64,000 nucleotides of DNA, taken from contig CAMXCT020000453.1 of assembly GCA_947184155.2 (NCBI GenBank), forward strand, positions 144,227 through 208,226. Reading direction: 5' to 3'. The notes below the pieces were generated by a model. The model had not been told where the DNA came from. It searched no databases and saw only the letters and a program-made list of their open reading frames with translations. The translations under genes and the position numbers were made by a program. Positions 11,795 through 21,977 of the stretch are shown here, piece after piece. This DNA comes from Cladocopium goreaui (Eukaryota; Sar; Dinophyceae; Suessiales; Symbiodiniaceae). Each line of letters opens with the position of its first letter. Positions within the stretch are counted from its first letter, which is position 1.

Positions 11795-12210
11795 GTATGA
11801 TTTGTGCTTGTACGGCAAGATGTTCATGGTTTTGATGATTCTTGCAGGTATGATCTTGTATGTTGTCATGTGGAAGATTGAGCGCGGCCATGGATATACT
11901 GGATGTCACAAAGATTCGGCCCTATAGTTTCTGCACACACTTGTTGCCCACCAGAGAAGATACAGCTACCAGAACTTGTTTCACAATCGTGGTAGTGATG
12001 AACCCTGAATTGTCCAAGCCGTATGGTCCAATGCACATGTCATTGGTACGGAACTAAGGGGAGCTACCGAGTATATGCGCAAGTGCCAATAGAAGAGATG
12101 TGAAAGGTCTCAATGGGCCCTGCGGCATTTGGCGAAAGTGAGAAGCATCGAATTTTGTAAAGCAAAGTTCGGCATAAACGCACAGCATGTTGAGTAAATA
12201 CTCATCAGCT
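11795..12210 (+). other. Copia 3' untranslated region
   Basis: About 415 bases between RNase H and the polypurine tract contain only short open frames and no motif I recognise. This is a normal position for 3' noncoding sequence of an LTR element. Confidence 0.6.
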
Positions 12211-12220
12211 GTGGGTGGGG
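12211..12220 (+). promoter_or_regulatory. Copia polypurine tract
   Basis: GTGGGTGGGG lies immediately before the 3' LTR start TAACTAGG, the expected place for plus-strand priming. Two T residues interrupt the purines. Confidence 0.6.
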
Positions 12221-12356
12221 TAACTAGGATTTTCATGTCCGCTTCCCAAACCGAGATGCACACTTTAAGTGTAGTATCAGTTCTTATCAGTGGAAAGCTC
12301 ACTGATGGATGTATGCATTCAAGGCCTTTGGCTGTCAAAAGGAGTGAGATTGTCAA
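12221..12356 (+). repeat. Copia 3' LTR, 136 bp
   Basis: It has the same length as the 5' LTR and about 98.5 percent identity. It is followed by the target duplication AAACA (12357-12361) and the resumed LINE frame. Confidence 0.93.
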
Positions 12357-12361
12357 AAACA

Positions 12362-12996
12362 CAAATACTTGGGCAAAACATTGGTGGGTGATCTTCGTCA
12401 TCGAGCTGAAGTTGAATTAGGTCACAGGCTGCAGGTTACATGGGCGAAGTTTCACAAACACAGACATGTGTTAACCAACAAACACGTTGCATTGAAATTG
12501 CGGCTCAAATTCTTCGATTCGGTCTTGTCTCCAACAGTTTTATTTGGTTTGGCCACGCTGCCACTCTCCAAGTCTCAATTGCGACGATTGCAACGGAAAA
12601 TGCTCCGAACAATTGTAGGGTGGGTGGCGGTGGACTCAACCGATTGGAAAACAACAATGCAGCGAATGAATCAAAAACTGAATGCAGCACTTCGTTCATA
12701 TCCAATTAGCCTGTGGAGTGATGCAGTTTTCAGGAAACAATTTCGTTTATCTGCCCGTGTTTGCCGACATCTGGAGCGATGGCCTGCAGCAGCAACTTTT
12801 TGGAATCCTCCGGACAATGCCGAAGAATATTTTACAAACCAACCTTTTCGAAAACGTGGACGCCCACAAGTGCGATGGGATGAGAACTTACGCATTTCAA
12901 CAAAAAACATGGTCCATTCCTGCTCGACATACTGCCTTATGGCGTTCTTTTGAAAACGAGTACGTCCAGTTTTGTCGTGAAACGTTTGCATTGTAA
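12362..12996 (+). pseudogene. LINE reverse transcriptase C-terminal part
   Basis: This continues the open frame broken at 5334 by the copia insertion: KYLGKTLVGDLRHRAEVELG, then LRLKFFDSVLSPTVLFGL, LRRLQRKMLRTIVGW and RKRGRPQVRWDENL. These are the thumb and C-terminal blocks typical of dinoflagellate LINEs. A frameshift near 12905 moves the last 30 residues to another frame (TWSIPARHTALWRSFENEYV...), ending at 12996. A diverged second copy of the block at 12437-12540 lies at 15400-15510. Confidence 0.85.
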
Positions 12997-13040
12997 ACTT
13001 ATGGTTTTGATTTGTTTAGTTTCTTAGTTTCGCGTTTCCT

Positions 13041-13098
13041 GCCCGTGTCCTGAAAGGACCGTAGTCACTGACTCGGACGGGCGAAAGAAAGAAAGAAG
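13041..13098 (+). other. LINE 3' end: three-way hairpin and GAAA tail
   Basis: An outer 6-bp stem pairs GCCCGT (13041-13046) with ACGGGC (13077-13082). Inside it are two perfect small hairpins: GTCC-TGAAA-GGAC (13047-13059) and AGTC-ACT-GACT (13063-13073). Immediately after comes GAAAGAAAGAAAGAAG. A structured 3' end followed by a short simple-repeat tail is what a LINE reverse transcriptase would recognise. Confidence 0.65.
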
Positions 13099-13102
13099 AC
13101 GG

Positions 13103-13255
13103 GCTGTTTTGATCCCTCATGACGAGTACGTTTAGGTTACTATGCCCACCAATGTATTGCTTACAGCGGGTGCCAGTTTGGATCCATCATGAAGATAAGT
13201 TGGATGAAATGCCCTGGCAATATATTGGCCACAGGGGGTGGCTTGGATTCCTCGT
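13103..13255 (+). repeat. 69-bp tandem repeat array, right half
   Basis: Two units begin at 13103 and 13172, exactly 69 bases apart, with the blocks GATCCCTCATGA, ACTATGCCCACCAATGTATT and ATATATTGGCCA. The first resembles the unit at 2501 (TTACTATGCCCATCAATGTA). They continue the array at 2368-2640 that the LINE interrupted. Confidence 0.85.
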
Positions 13256-13423
13256 CAAAATAGGTTCAAAGACATGATAATTTGATCATTACCATTGTCC
13301 GCGTCCCAAGTGTGCATGATGTTGCTGTGAATTTGACATCATACCTGTCACCTTACAAGCAACCCTAACGAAGGGGCTAAAGCAGCACTGGACAAAGCCT
13401 AAACTGCATCGCTCTGAACCATG

Positions 13424-13660
13424 GAGTAGTTTCTGATATCCCCAAAAAAAAATCCGGAAATAGTTTTCAAACATAATCCCTGAATCTTCAGCAGTACTGT
13501 CTAAATCCGACGCAGTAGTTTCTGAATTCGCCAAGATATAGTTTCTGAATCCGACACTGTATTTTCCGAATCTGAGGAAAATCGTTTTTGAATCCGACGA
13601 AATCATTGTTGTGTCCGACACCATGCTTTCTGAATCGAAGGAAAATAGGTTCTGAATCCG
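13424..13660 (-). repeat. Degenerate short repeat, core GTTTCTGAATCCGA on plus
   Basis: About eight irregular copies of a GTTTCTGAATCCGA-like motif. On the minus strand this reads TCGGATTCAGAAAC, related to the ATTCGGAAAC repeat at 2063-2295. The two arrays flank the 69-bp array in opposite orientation. Confidence 0.6.
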
Positions 13661-13668
13661 ACGTCGTG

Positions 13669-13775
13669 TTTGTGTTCGTGCTCGCGTTCATGTTTGTGTT
13701 TGTACCTGTGTTTGTTGTCGTTGTTGTTGTTGTTGCTGCTGTTGTTGTGGTGGTGGTGGTCGTCGTCGCCTCCTG
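13669..13775 (+). repeat. TG/TTG/GTG microsatellite
   Basis: A run of TGTTTG, TTG and GTG repeats. It gives poly-Val and poly-Thr open frames on the two strands, which are not genes. Confidence 0.9.
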
Positions 13776-14560
13776 AACCATTGTGATGTTTGTGATTTTT
13801 GCCCTGAGCAGGACATGTTGTTTCTTTCCCTTCTCCCTCTTTTTGTGTTGATGTTTGATACTGCGCATGTATTGTTTTGCGTCAAGTTCGCCCCACGCCT
13901 AGCAACATGTTGACCTTTTATTCGCCGTTTTATGAATTTCATAACCTATCGGTACAATTGTTCCACTTTATTTTCCGCCTTGTTGATCACCTTCACGTTC
14001 GATAATGACGAATGGCCCGCTTGAAATCTTTGTTGCCCCGGTCCCCATCATGGGTGGCGTAAGGGATTCCAAGGGTCTTCAGCTGCCGCGGGCCAGTACA
14101 AGGTTGAAGGTCAGCAGGCTGGGGCAAGCGTAGTTGTGTTTGCACATTCCGAATGACCCAAACTAAGTCTCAGGAACTGAGACTGAATCTGAAAATCGTG
14201 CAGTACAAAATGCGTCGCATTGGTGGACATTTTTTGAATTTTGGTGCGCAAAGTTGTTGCATATCACAAGTACTAAGAGTATACAATGCTGCTAATTGTT
14301 TTTTTTGCCATTGTCAATCTGGTTTGTTCCCTATCACAATACCGAAAGAGAATATGATGCATGATTCATGATATAACATTAATCAAAATTGGAGCGTAGT
14401 GCATATACCCGCGCCTTTTAGAAATAATTCCGAGTAGAGTGTGTCCACACTGCAAGGTTCTTACGGTAGGCCGGTGCTGATCAAGCTGTTCAATTTAGGT
14501 TCCGGGTTTTTTTACTGCAAATTCTCGCGGAACATCGCCCTTCTGCTGTGCGCAAGTGTG
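13776..14560. other. No gene seen
   Basis: AT-rich noncoding DNA with only short open frames. I see no repeat or motif I can support here. Confidence 0.5.
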
Positions 14561-14564
14561 TTTT

Positions 14565-14735
14565 TTTGGCGCCGGCTCGCACAAAACGCTTTTCGCGGTC
14601 TTGCCTTGCAACATTTTACCTATGAATTTCCACAATAAATGATTTTCAACATATATCTATTTGCATTTCGAATGCGCAGGCTCGCACAAAATTTGGGTCG
14701 CGTTCTTGGTCTCCAACATTTTACCTATAAATCCT
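14565..14735 (+). repeat. Pair of imperfect direct repeats
   Basis: The block GGCTCGCACAAAAC...TTGCAACATTTTACCTATGAAT (about 14572-14630) recurs as GGCTCGCACAAAATT...CTCCAACATTTTACCTATAAAT (about 14680-14733). Spacing is about 107 bases. Origin unknown. Confidence 0.6.
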
Positions 14736-14754
14736 GTTATAACATAGTTCTTGT

Positions 14755-14792
14755 GACATCATCGTCTTCCCCCTTGACACCATCATCCTCAA

Positions 14793-14828
<36 letters not shown>

Positions 14829-15055
14829 CCTCATCTTCCGCAACATTATCATCCTCCACTTCATCTGCCGCTACATTATCATTTTTTCATTATCCTTTTG
14901 CCATTATCATCCTCAACATCATCAATTTCCTCCTTTTCAACATGCATCGACATCCTCCACCTCCTCCTCCTCCTCCTCCTCATCATCATCATCATCCTCC
15001 TCCTCCTCCACATTATCATCCATTATCCCCACACACACACACACACACACTCACT
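14755..15055 (+). repeat. Compound microsatellite: TCA, CCT and CA repeats
   Basis: Runs of TCA/CATCAT, CCTCCT and a terminal CA dinucleotide run. The open frames read as poly-Ser, poly-Pro and poly-His and are not genes. Confidence 0.92.
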
Positions 15056-15399
15056 GTTTGGGGCCTCTTGCCTGTGTAATAGTTATGTTTGTGCTATGTG
15101 TTTTTGGCCTATTGTGACGCTCAAGCAAAAGCAAACACGCATCACCACCCGAGCCAGTCAGTGATGTTTATTATTGTGGCCGCAAAAAAAATTAAACAAA
15201 TACTTCGTTTCTGGAATGTCAGTTGCGCTCTGGATTTTTTGCTGTCAGGTATGGTCAAAACCGTTAGGGCGTGCTGTTTTTTCGATCATGCTGGGGTGGG
15301 GTTGCTTTAAACCTTAAAACCCCGGGTCTAAAATGAAATCCCTTGGAAGCTTCCGTGATGCCTCCAGGCTATTTTGGAACTCGAGCCTGGCCCATCTTT

Positions 15400-15510
15400 T
15401 ACGGGTGGTTTGGGTAAAATTTCATAAACACGGGGAAACCCTTTATCAACAAACATGATTCTTTGAAATTGCGGCTGAATATCTTAATGCGATGTTTTCT
15501 CCCACTATTT
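15400..15510 (+). pseudogene. LINE reverse transcriptase scrap
   Basis: The stretch GGGTAAAATTTCATAAACAC...TTGAAATTGCGGCTGAAT matches, with many changes, the LINE C-terminal region at 12437-12540 (GGGCGAAGTTTCACAAACAC...TTGAAATTGCGGCTCAAA). It keeps the order of the encoded FHKH, TNKH and LKLR blocks but is frameshifted. It is an old, separate LINE fragment. Confidence 0.7.
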
Positions 15511-16500
15511 CCGTCCCGCCCACATTCTTCTACATCCTCGTACATCCTCCTCCATCCTTGGCAGCCTTGTTTTCATTTTCCATGTCAAATTTTTAGATGA
15601 GGATGCACTTTTGTCCAACCAAGGCATTAAGAGGAAAACAAAAGTCCAACCTCATCTTCCCCGGGGTCCGTGTGTTTAAAAAAATGTGTGCAGTTTGGGG
15701 GCAACAATTATAAATCCCCGAAGTCTTGACGGGTGCTTGGGTTTGCTCCGCTTTCTGCTTGCAGGACACCTTGAAAATATGCATGCAACGAACAAAGAGT
15801 GCAATGTACTTATAGCAACGGCGGCAATTTTTTTTGAAGAAGGTGAAGGCAAGGCAATTTCAAAATATGATTGGGTTGCGCCGCGCAACTGTTTTTTCTT
15901 TGACATTACGCAACTGTGATGCACAGTTTTGGTGAACAAACAAGGAAACAAAACCAACCAAAAACAAACATGAATGCCTGAATGTTCAATGAATTGTTGG
16001 TTGCAAGGATATGATTGCACAACCCTCCCACATTTTATTTTTGAAGTTTTCTTTTGATCGCCGTTGCTGCATACGGTACCTTTGTTTCAATTCAAAGATG
16101 CAGTGTCAAAGGGGCATGCTAGATCTTGAAGGTGGTATCTTATTCTGGCGTCCTTTGCAGCATTGTACCCGGTGTTTTCGAACCATTTCCGCCCCTGTTA
16201 CCAGCCCATGTATAGGACATGTGGAAGCTCTAAAATGATAACGTCACCAGGGTCGAAAATGGCCATTGTCTAAAATGGCCATGGTGACAATTTTAGACCT
16301 TTTCTGGCGAAGGCCCTAGGCCCACTGATTCTAGACCTTTAGTACTTGAGGGTATCATTTGGCGCTACGATTTTTGGATATTTTTATTTTATGTCAAAGC
16401 CATTGTTTTTTTGCCAACAAGTGTCAAGAAACAGAGCGTGTAAACAAAGCAGGCACCGTATAGCTTGGATGCCGCGCCGTAAAACATATCATTGCACACA
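15511..16500. other. Noncoding; one imperfect hairpin
   Basis: No gene is supported. At 16243-16288 an inverted repeat pairs GTCACC with GGTGAC outside and TGGCCAT (16260-16266) with ATGGCCA (16275-16281) inside, with an 8-base loop. Open frames at 15593-16020 show no domain. Confidence 0.5.
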
Positions 16501-16506
16501 CTACTT

Positions 16507-16577
16507 TTATTTTCACACGACACTCATGCTGATGCAGTTCACTCAAGCTGGAAGGCGTTCACTCCTTTTGATCATGG
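16507..16577 (-). repeat. Copy A repeat B2, 71 bp
   Basis: Direct repeat of 16751-16821 with a few substitutions. The shared core is CATGCTGATGCAGTTCACTC. By analogy with copies B and C the stretch between the two (16578-16750) would hold repeat A2, whose partner A1 is lost. Confidence 0.65.
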
Positions 16578-16750
16578 CCGATCTTAGGTTGTGGGCTAGG
16601 CATGACATGTAGGTGGTGCACAGGTGGTGGGTGCAAACGCCGCAAATTGATCGAGGGCCCACCCGCCCACCCTACAGCCAAAAAGCAACATTCGTTTGAA
16701 TTGTAAACAATTCACTATTCAAACAAACATTCGTCACAAGTGGCTGCAAG

Positions 16751-16821
16751 TTATTTTCATACGACGTTCATGCTGATGCAGTTCACTCAAGCTGGAAGGC
16801 GTTCACTCCTTTTGATCATGG
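16751..16821 (-). repeat. Copy A repeat B1, 71 bp
   Basis: Partner of 16507-16577. It overlaps the last codons of the decayed pol frame. Confidence 0.65.
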
Positions 16822-19800
16822 GCATTGCGAATCCAGCCGATCTCCCCAGCTTTTGTTGAATGGACCCGCAAAGTTTTTCAAGACAAATTGTAGCATCGCA
16901 AGAAACATCTCTGAAGTTTAACCGCCTCAGCAGATTAGTCACCCCTAGACGGGGCATCAGCAATGTTGGAAAAAGAACTCACCCTTGCAAGCCAACAAAG
17001 TGTCTTCACATGTGTTTCCGTCTCTGCAAAAATCTGAGCCATGACATCCACAGTTGAGTTTTCCGAAGTGCTTTTCATAAGGCTGAATTTCGTCCCTTCG
17101 TTATCAACGTAAAGGAAGCACATCCTTTCAGCAAAAATTTCAGTCCACAAGCAATACGCCAATAATGCGCACGGTGTTTCAGTTTCAAAAATGATCTGTT
17201 TTTTCTGTAGCTCACCCAGAAGGACTCTCTATGGTTCTGAGAGTCTGCAAGAAAAGAAAAGTTTCAAGTTCTGCACTTTGTCTACCAAAACACCTCCAAG
17301 ACCACAAATAAGATCTCTTGCTTCCCTGTCATAGCAAGCGTCAGTAATCATCACCACAGAAGACTCATGTTGTAAAGAGATTTCTCTCGGAACATCCGAT
17401 TTGAGCAAGCTTGCAAACAATTTCAAAAGCAGCGCATCAGAATTGGAGATGCGAGATCGCCTCCTGCAAGAAAAGTCGCGTAGGCAACCAATGCAGCGTT
17501 TTCCTGTTCTGCCGAAGATTTGTGACTCAGCGAATTGCATCCTCCCTCGTAGTTTTTGTGCTTCAAGCTGCGAGATTGAACCTGCCTCCAACACACGTCG
17601 AATTTCAGCTGAAACCTCTTCAATTCTAGATGCTGTGTTGGAAACCTTGCACATATATTTTCCAGACTCAGACAAATCGAAAACCACACCAAGAGCCTCG
17701 CACGTCACATCAAATGGTTTGCACTTTCTTCCTTCTTCCGCAAAAAGCCAACCCAGAATTTTCAACAAGGTCACTGCTGCCAACTCTGAGTTTTTGGAAA
17801 GTGCTGGAGGGCTGAACACTATATAACCATCAAAGAAAGAAGACCAAAGTAGTTTGCAACCAACTACTCCCAACCACCAGATCGCCCGGGCCAGGCGTAA
17901 GAAAGAGTGCACACTCTTTAACGCCAAAAGGCAACACTAACGCTTGGAAAACCATCATGCAATCTTCGTCCGGGTTGTACACTCTGATGTATGAAACCTC
18001 ACGCCCTTGCCTACTCAGTCCAACCTGTCGATAAGCTGAAGACAAGTCAAATGTACGTGCCAGCAACTTTGAATCTGTTCCGGTCTCCTTTGCAGAGGAA
18101 AACCAATAGGCCAAGACTGCACAGGCCACATCTACTGTATGCAATACTGGAGTTTCGTACACATTGACCGTATCATTGACTGATGACTCGCTGTAGTCAT
18201 TAATCTTACCTTGTGCTTCTGGAGTAGGCCAAAACGCCGGGATATGGGTGCACCTTCTGGTACTTCTGACAGCTCAAGAGGGCCCCGCAGCCAGCCCTTG
18301 TCACGCTCCTCGATCGTTTGCCTCCAAACTTCCTTGTCAACTTCTGCATTACCAGATCCCTTTGCTTGTGAAAACATGTGGTTTCTCCTAAGGGATGAAT
18401 GGACTTTCAGGGCATCCACGGTGAGCACTGCAGGTGTAAACTTAAAGGGCAACATACCAGTCTCTGGGACATCGCCAGTCAATGATGCCCCAGTAACCAG
18501 CTCATCAACTACGCCAGGGTCAGGGTAGCCATAAAAGGATAACATCTCCGCAAACAGTGACAAGCGCTTGCCCGAGACAGCTTTATTAACACAACTGTCC
18601 ATGTCCTTGCGTAGTCTGTTTTCCTCCGACTCCAAAGCTCTTGCTCTAGCATTCAAAGAACTCAACCCTGCATTTTGCAACTGCTGCAAAGCCCTGAACT
18701 GTTGTAAATCTGACTGCCTCCTCCAGAACTTCTGGAAGAGCCAACACAGGGTTCAGAGGGTGTTGTACACCACAAGCTCTTTCAAGGAAATCACAAGGTT
18801 CACGCTGCACACCAAAAAAAATTACCATATCCACTGTTGCATCCACTCCAACCAAGCCATCTAAACAGAGATCAATGCCCCAAATTTTCAATGCAGTCTC
18901 CACCCTGTTTTTCAACTGTCCAGTGCAAAGTTGCTTCACGACAACACCATCCCCCTCGCTAAATTCGTGAAGTAACTTGCAAGCATTCAAAGGGATGGGT
19001 TCCTCTGGCCAAACTTGGTTTGAATTGCAAAAGAAGGCAACCAGCTTAGCTGAAAACGGCGGCACCAATGGAGGGAGCTTCATGGACTTGTTCTGCTCGG
19101 CTGTTGCTGCTCTGGCTACATGTTGCAATTTGGGAACTTCTTCAAACTGCAAACCCATGTCTGTAAGGCGCAAAATGAAAGCATGAACTATTGCTTGGCA
19201 CAACTCTGGAGGGTAATGTACTTCCAGTGCTGTTGCAAATACCCTTTTAGAAGCGCCTTGTCTGATTATGCCCCAAAGTTCATGTTGGTGATCTCCGGGG
19301 CACACCTTGTCTATTGTGTGCACATGTGGAAAGTTTGCTGCAAGCCTAGTCCATGTAGGACGTTTTCCTCCATACGCACATGCTTGGTGCTCGGCAAAAT
19401 ACAAAAGCTCAGCACAAGGTGATTCTCTCCACTCAGTTGTAAGCCAGAATAGAGAGTTGCGTTGATTCTCAAGCATAAATAATTTACCCAATTTGCATGT
19501 AAGCACAAAATGAATAAAGCACATTTGCGGCGCTGACACGCACCAAATCAAGCCCACTCAAACCAGAGATGCCGTCAGGCTGTTCAAAGGATCGCAATGG
19601 CTTTGGCGGATCCTCGCCTGGAATGTCAATGTTCCTGGCCGCACTTGCAGTTCCGCAGGGCGGCGCCACAAAAACTCCCTTCACTGCAGTGTGCTGTATC
19701 CACTGAAAGACCGCCTGTTGGTCCTCATCCTTTGTAAAATCCAAAGGTATGATGTTTGTAAGGGCCCCTGCAGTCTTCGTTTTGTCTACAGCAACTGAAT

Positions 19801-19906
19801 TGATGAACCCTTGGCTTTTAAAGCAAGCTGTAACACCACCAGGCCCAGCAAAAAATTCCAGGATTATTGAATCATGCACTGTGAAACTTTCCAAAACACC
19901 ACCAAG
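16800..19906 (-). pseudogene. Copy A Pol: methyltransferase-like, RT and RNase H, frameshifted
   Basis: Reading down from the TGA at 19907, ILEFFAGPGGVTACF is the SAM-binding glycine loop. VAPPCGTASAARN is the Pro-Cys motif of C5-methyltransferase type. LENQRNSLFW stands where copy C has ENPGRSYLW, and CPGDHQHELWG is a conserved His-rich motif. A linker follows (SGKRLSLFAEML...YPDPGVVDEL), then RT block A RTFDLSSAYRQV and LPFGVKECA. The palm motif reads SSFFDGY where copy C has NYYDDF, so the second catalytic Asp is lost. RNase H shows VMITDACYD and FLYVDNEGTKF, then NIADAPSRGD. At least five frame changes separate these blocks. The products would methylate DNA or RNA (unproven) and copy the element RNA; this copy cannot. 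Confidence 0.85.
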
Positions 19907-19909
19907 TCA
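19907..19909 (-). other. In-frame UGA between gag and pol of copy A (UGA CUU)
   Basis: The gag frame ends with TGA here. The same frame continues CTT GGT GGT GTT TTG GAA straight into the methyltransferase-like domain. The codon after the stop begins CT, as in copies B and C. Confidence 0.75.
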
Positions 19910-21072
19910 GTCTGCTCCTTGCTTTGGCATCTCCTCCTCGTGCGCGGTGCAAAAGGAATGGGCCTTGAAGCAGTTTGCCTTAAAGCACACGTGACGGCCC
20001 TTGCGAGATGTTCCTCCTGTAGGAGCATCTGCACACTCAGAAAGGTTGAAGTTGAAACACAAAGGGCGTCCCCTATTGTCTCTGCCAACAGCACCCTTGA
20101 TACGTGAAGCCCTTGAAAGGAGGTTCTTCCCTGGCAGCTTGTTGTTCCTTGTTTCTGACAGGTACGTAAGAAGAGCCACCAGACAAAGGTAACGGCAGCA
20201 AGTGAAAAGTCACTTCATAGTCCAGTAGAGCTTCTTGCAACCCCCTATCCAAAGGTTTTGTTCCATCTGCAGCAGGTCGTATGTCACTGACATTCGGAGA
20301 AAGAAAAACCCACACCTGACGATCCGCCCTCAGGATCTGCGCAATGGTGGTCCCTTGGTAGTTTGCAGGTGGATCTGAATTCAACCTGCGCAAAAACTTG
20401 TCTATGTAACGCTCATGTTCAGCAAATGAAATGAGGTTTGCAACCTCATAGGCAACAGCTCTTCGACGCAAGCACTGTTGAAGTTTGTATGCCGTGCTCA
20501 CATCTTCATCAGGCACACTTTTGCTTTCCTTGACTGACAAACTGCTAGCCTGAATTCTCAGCTTTCTATCTGACCTGCCTGCCATAACTTCTGTCTCTCT
20601 GCTGTTACATGTCGCCGGTGCCACATATCGTAACAGTCTGTGTTCAAATTGAAACACGCACTCATCAAGCAATGCTTGGGCAGGCTCGTTTGCCCCTGTG
20701 AGTTTGAGTCCAGGGAACTGAGTTTTCAACTGTTGTAACCTGGCTGACCGCTCTGCATGCGGAAGAGGCTTAGGCGTGGACGATTCAGGCGGTTGCTCCA
20801 CTGAAGCTCTGAACGTAGAAGTGACAATTATCTCTGCGCCTTCTAAGGGCCGAGACTGCACCTAAGGTGGGCATGGCCCCTCTGTTCACCGTCTTCACCC
20901 AATCTTCAAACTTTGTTTCATCGAAATCTTGTCCATGTCTATTGATTGCAAATGCAAGGTGTCCCAATGTTCTAACTCCTGCAAGGTTCAAGGCTGCGAC
21001 CAAGTCATTGGGCACCCCATATTCCTCGGCTCTTGCCTGGAAATGAGCATTGCTATCAACCAGTGAAGCCAT
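19910..21072 (-). pseudogene. Copy A gag-like ORF with zinc finger, frameshifted
   Basis: It starts MASLVDSNAHFQARAEEYGV at ATG 21072, parallel to MALVDSEAAF in copy B. Shared blocks are LAGVRTLGHLAFAI, the charged middle with ending QILRADRQVWVFLS (compare QVLRADRELFTLMA) and HLLPLPLSGG. Near the C-terminus CFNFNLSECADAP...GRHVCFKANCFKAHSFC is a CCCH-type zinc finger followed by a second Cys/His cluster. One frameshift lies near 20840 and another near 20150. An RNA-binding, Gag-like role is inferred from position and the zinc finger. Confidence 0.8.
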
Positions 21073-21537
21073 CTCCTACAGCGTCTTTCCTAAGTCAGAC
21101 AAGAACCTAACCTGTCAGAACAAATGCACTTCACAACAATGCACTGCTGAAAAATTTGTCACACTCGACACTCGATCACAAGTCAGTGAAAAGTCAGGCA
21201 AGCTCAAAACGCAAGTTGGGAAACACAACACACACTGTTGACTCAAACAAACATGCACACACGTTGTCTGTAGGAACTTGACGCAATTTCAACACATGAA
21301 ATTGTGCTGGAGCCATCACGGCTACCAAAATCACATGAGTGACGTGTCAACGCCCTCTCAACCAATGTGCTGCCACTACAGCTTCCCAATCCCAAGTATC
21401 AACTTGGATTTCCGTCTCAACAGAACAGCTGACTTGAACATGCTCAGATGTTCACAACTCAAATTGCACAAATAAAGGATTGTCATGTGTCAACATGCCT
21501 TAAACTGATGTGCAAATTTTCATCCACTGCGCAGCAC

Positions 21538-21915
21538 TCAAATGTCAAAGCAACGGGAGCACCTAATGCCATGCAGCTCATACAGCACTACGTAGTGCGG
21601 GGAAACTCGTCTGCCGCATTTCAGCACCCCTTCTGTACGCTCACAGTGAATTACCAATGATTTTTCATTCATGAAAAACTTTGTGCTGGGCTCCAAAAAC
21701 TCACGCCTGGAGTCCTCGATCTCATCGGCACTGCTATCTGACGTGCCCTGGACACTGTCGTCCTCCGTTGTCTCACTGTCAGGACTGGGCTCGCCAACTT
21801 CGGACTGTCTCTCCAAGCCAGACTGTTGCACATCTACTTCACTCAAAGTTTCATGTTCAGTCTCTCCAAACTCCAAAGCTTCAAGTGATGCCTCATGCAC
21901 AAAATTTGGCATCAC
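21538..21915 (-). pseudogene. Copy A tyrosine-recombinase ORF, C-terminal tail only
   Basis: About 125 residues: an acidic, Ser-rich linker, then LVIHCERTEGVLKCGRRVSPHYVVLYELHGIRCSRCF in order. The spacing C-GR, Y and C-x-x-CF also ends the recombinase ORFs of copy B (FLCGRKTG...CRQCF) and copy C (FTCGRDIS...CKQCF). The catalytic core expected upstream is absent; the frame is closed by TAG near 21961. Length and position, about 465 bases upstream of gag, fit the family layout. Confidence 0.7.
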
Positions 21916-21977
21916 CCACGGGCTTTGGAGTTGGTCTTCTTCCGGGATGCATGATGTTCCCTAGCTTCCTCAGTACG

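Larger units (their letters stand above)
5340..12356 (+). mobile_element. Ty1/copia LTR retrotransposon inserted in the LINE
   Basis: Two 136-bp LTRs (5340-5475 and 12221-12356), a primer binding site, a gag-pol ORF in copia order (Gag, zinc knuckle, protease, integrase, RT, RNase H) and a polypurine tract define a 7.0-kb element. The flanks carry the 5-bp duplication AAACA (5335-5339 and 12357-12361). Removing the element and one AAACA restores the LINE reading frame. The two LTRs differ by only two substitutions that I can find, so insertion is fairly recent, yet the RT region is already broken. Confidence 0.95.
2641..13098 (+). mobile_element. LINE retrotransposon, interrupted by a copia element
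   Basis: This is a non-LTR element with an ORF1-like piece, an APE-type endonuclease, a reverse transcriptase and a 3' end that forms a hairpin followed by a GAAA-repeat tail. Without the nested copia element and one copy of its target duplication it is about 3.4 kb. It sits inside the 69-bp array, which gives its outer limits to within a few bases; no clean target duplication could be read. Several frameshifts show it is dead. The start is set where the array unit ends, and a 5' truncation is likely. Confidence 0.85.
16507..21960 (-). mobile_element. YR retroelement copy A, decayed and 5' truncated
   Basis: On the minus strand the order is the C-terminal tail of the tyrosine-recombinase ORF, a spacer of about 465 bases, a gag-like ORF, an in-frame TGA, then methyltransferase-like, RT and RNase H domains. 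It matches copies B and C domain by domain. At its 3' side a 71-bp direct repeat (16507-16577 and 16751-16821) occupies the B2 and B1 positions of a split direct repeat. The recombinase core and any A1 repeat are missing. Several frameshifts mark it as the oldest copy. Confidence 0.8.

Noticed and set aside
13488-15164. Poly-Val, poly-Thr, poly-Ser and poly-His ORFs
   Set aside because: They are read-outs of microsatellites.
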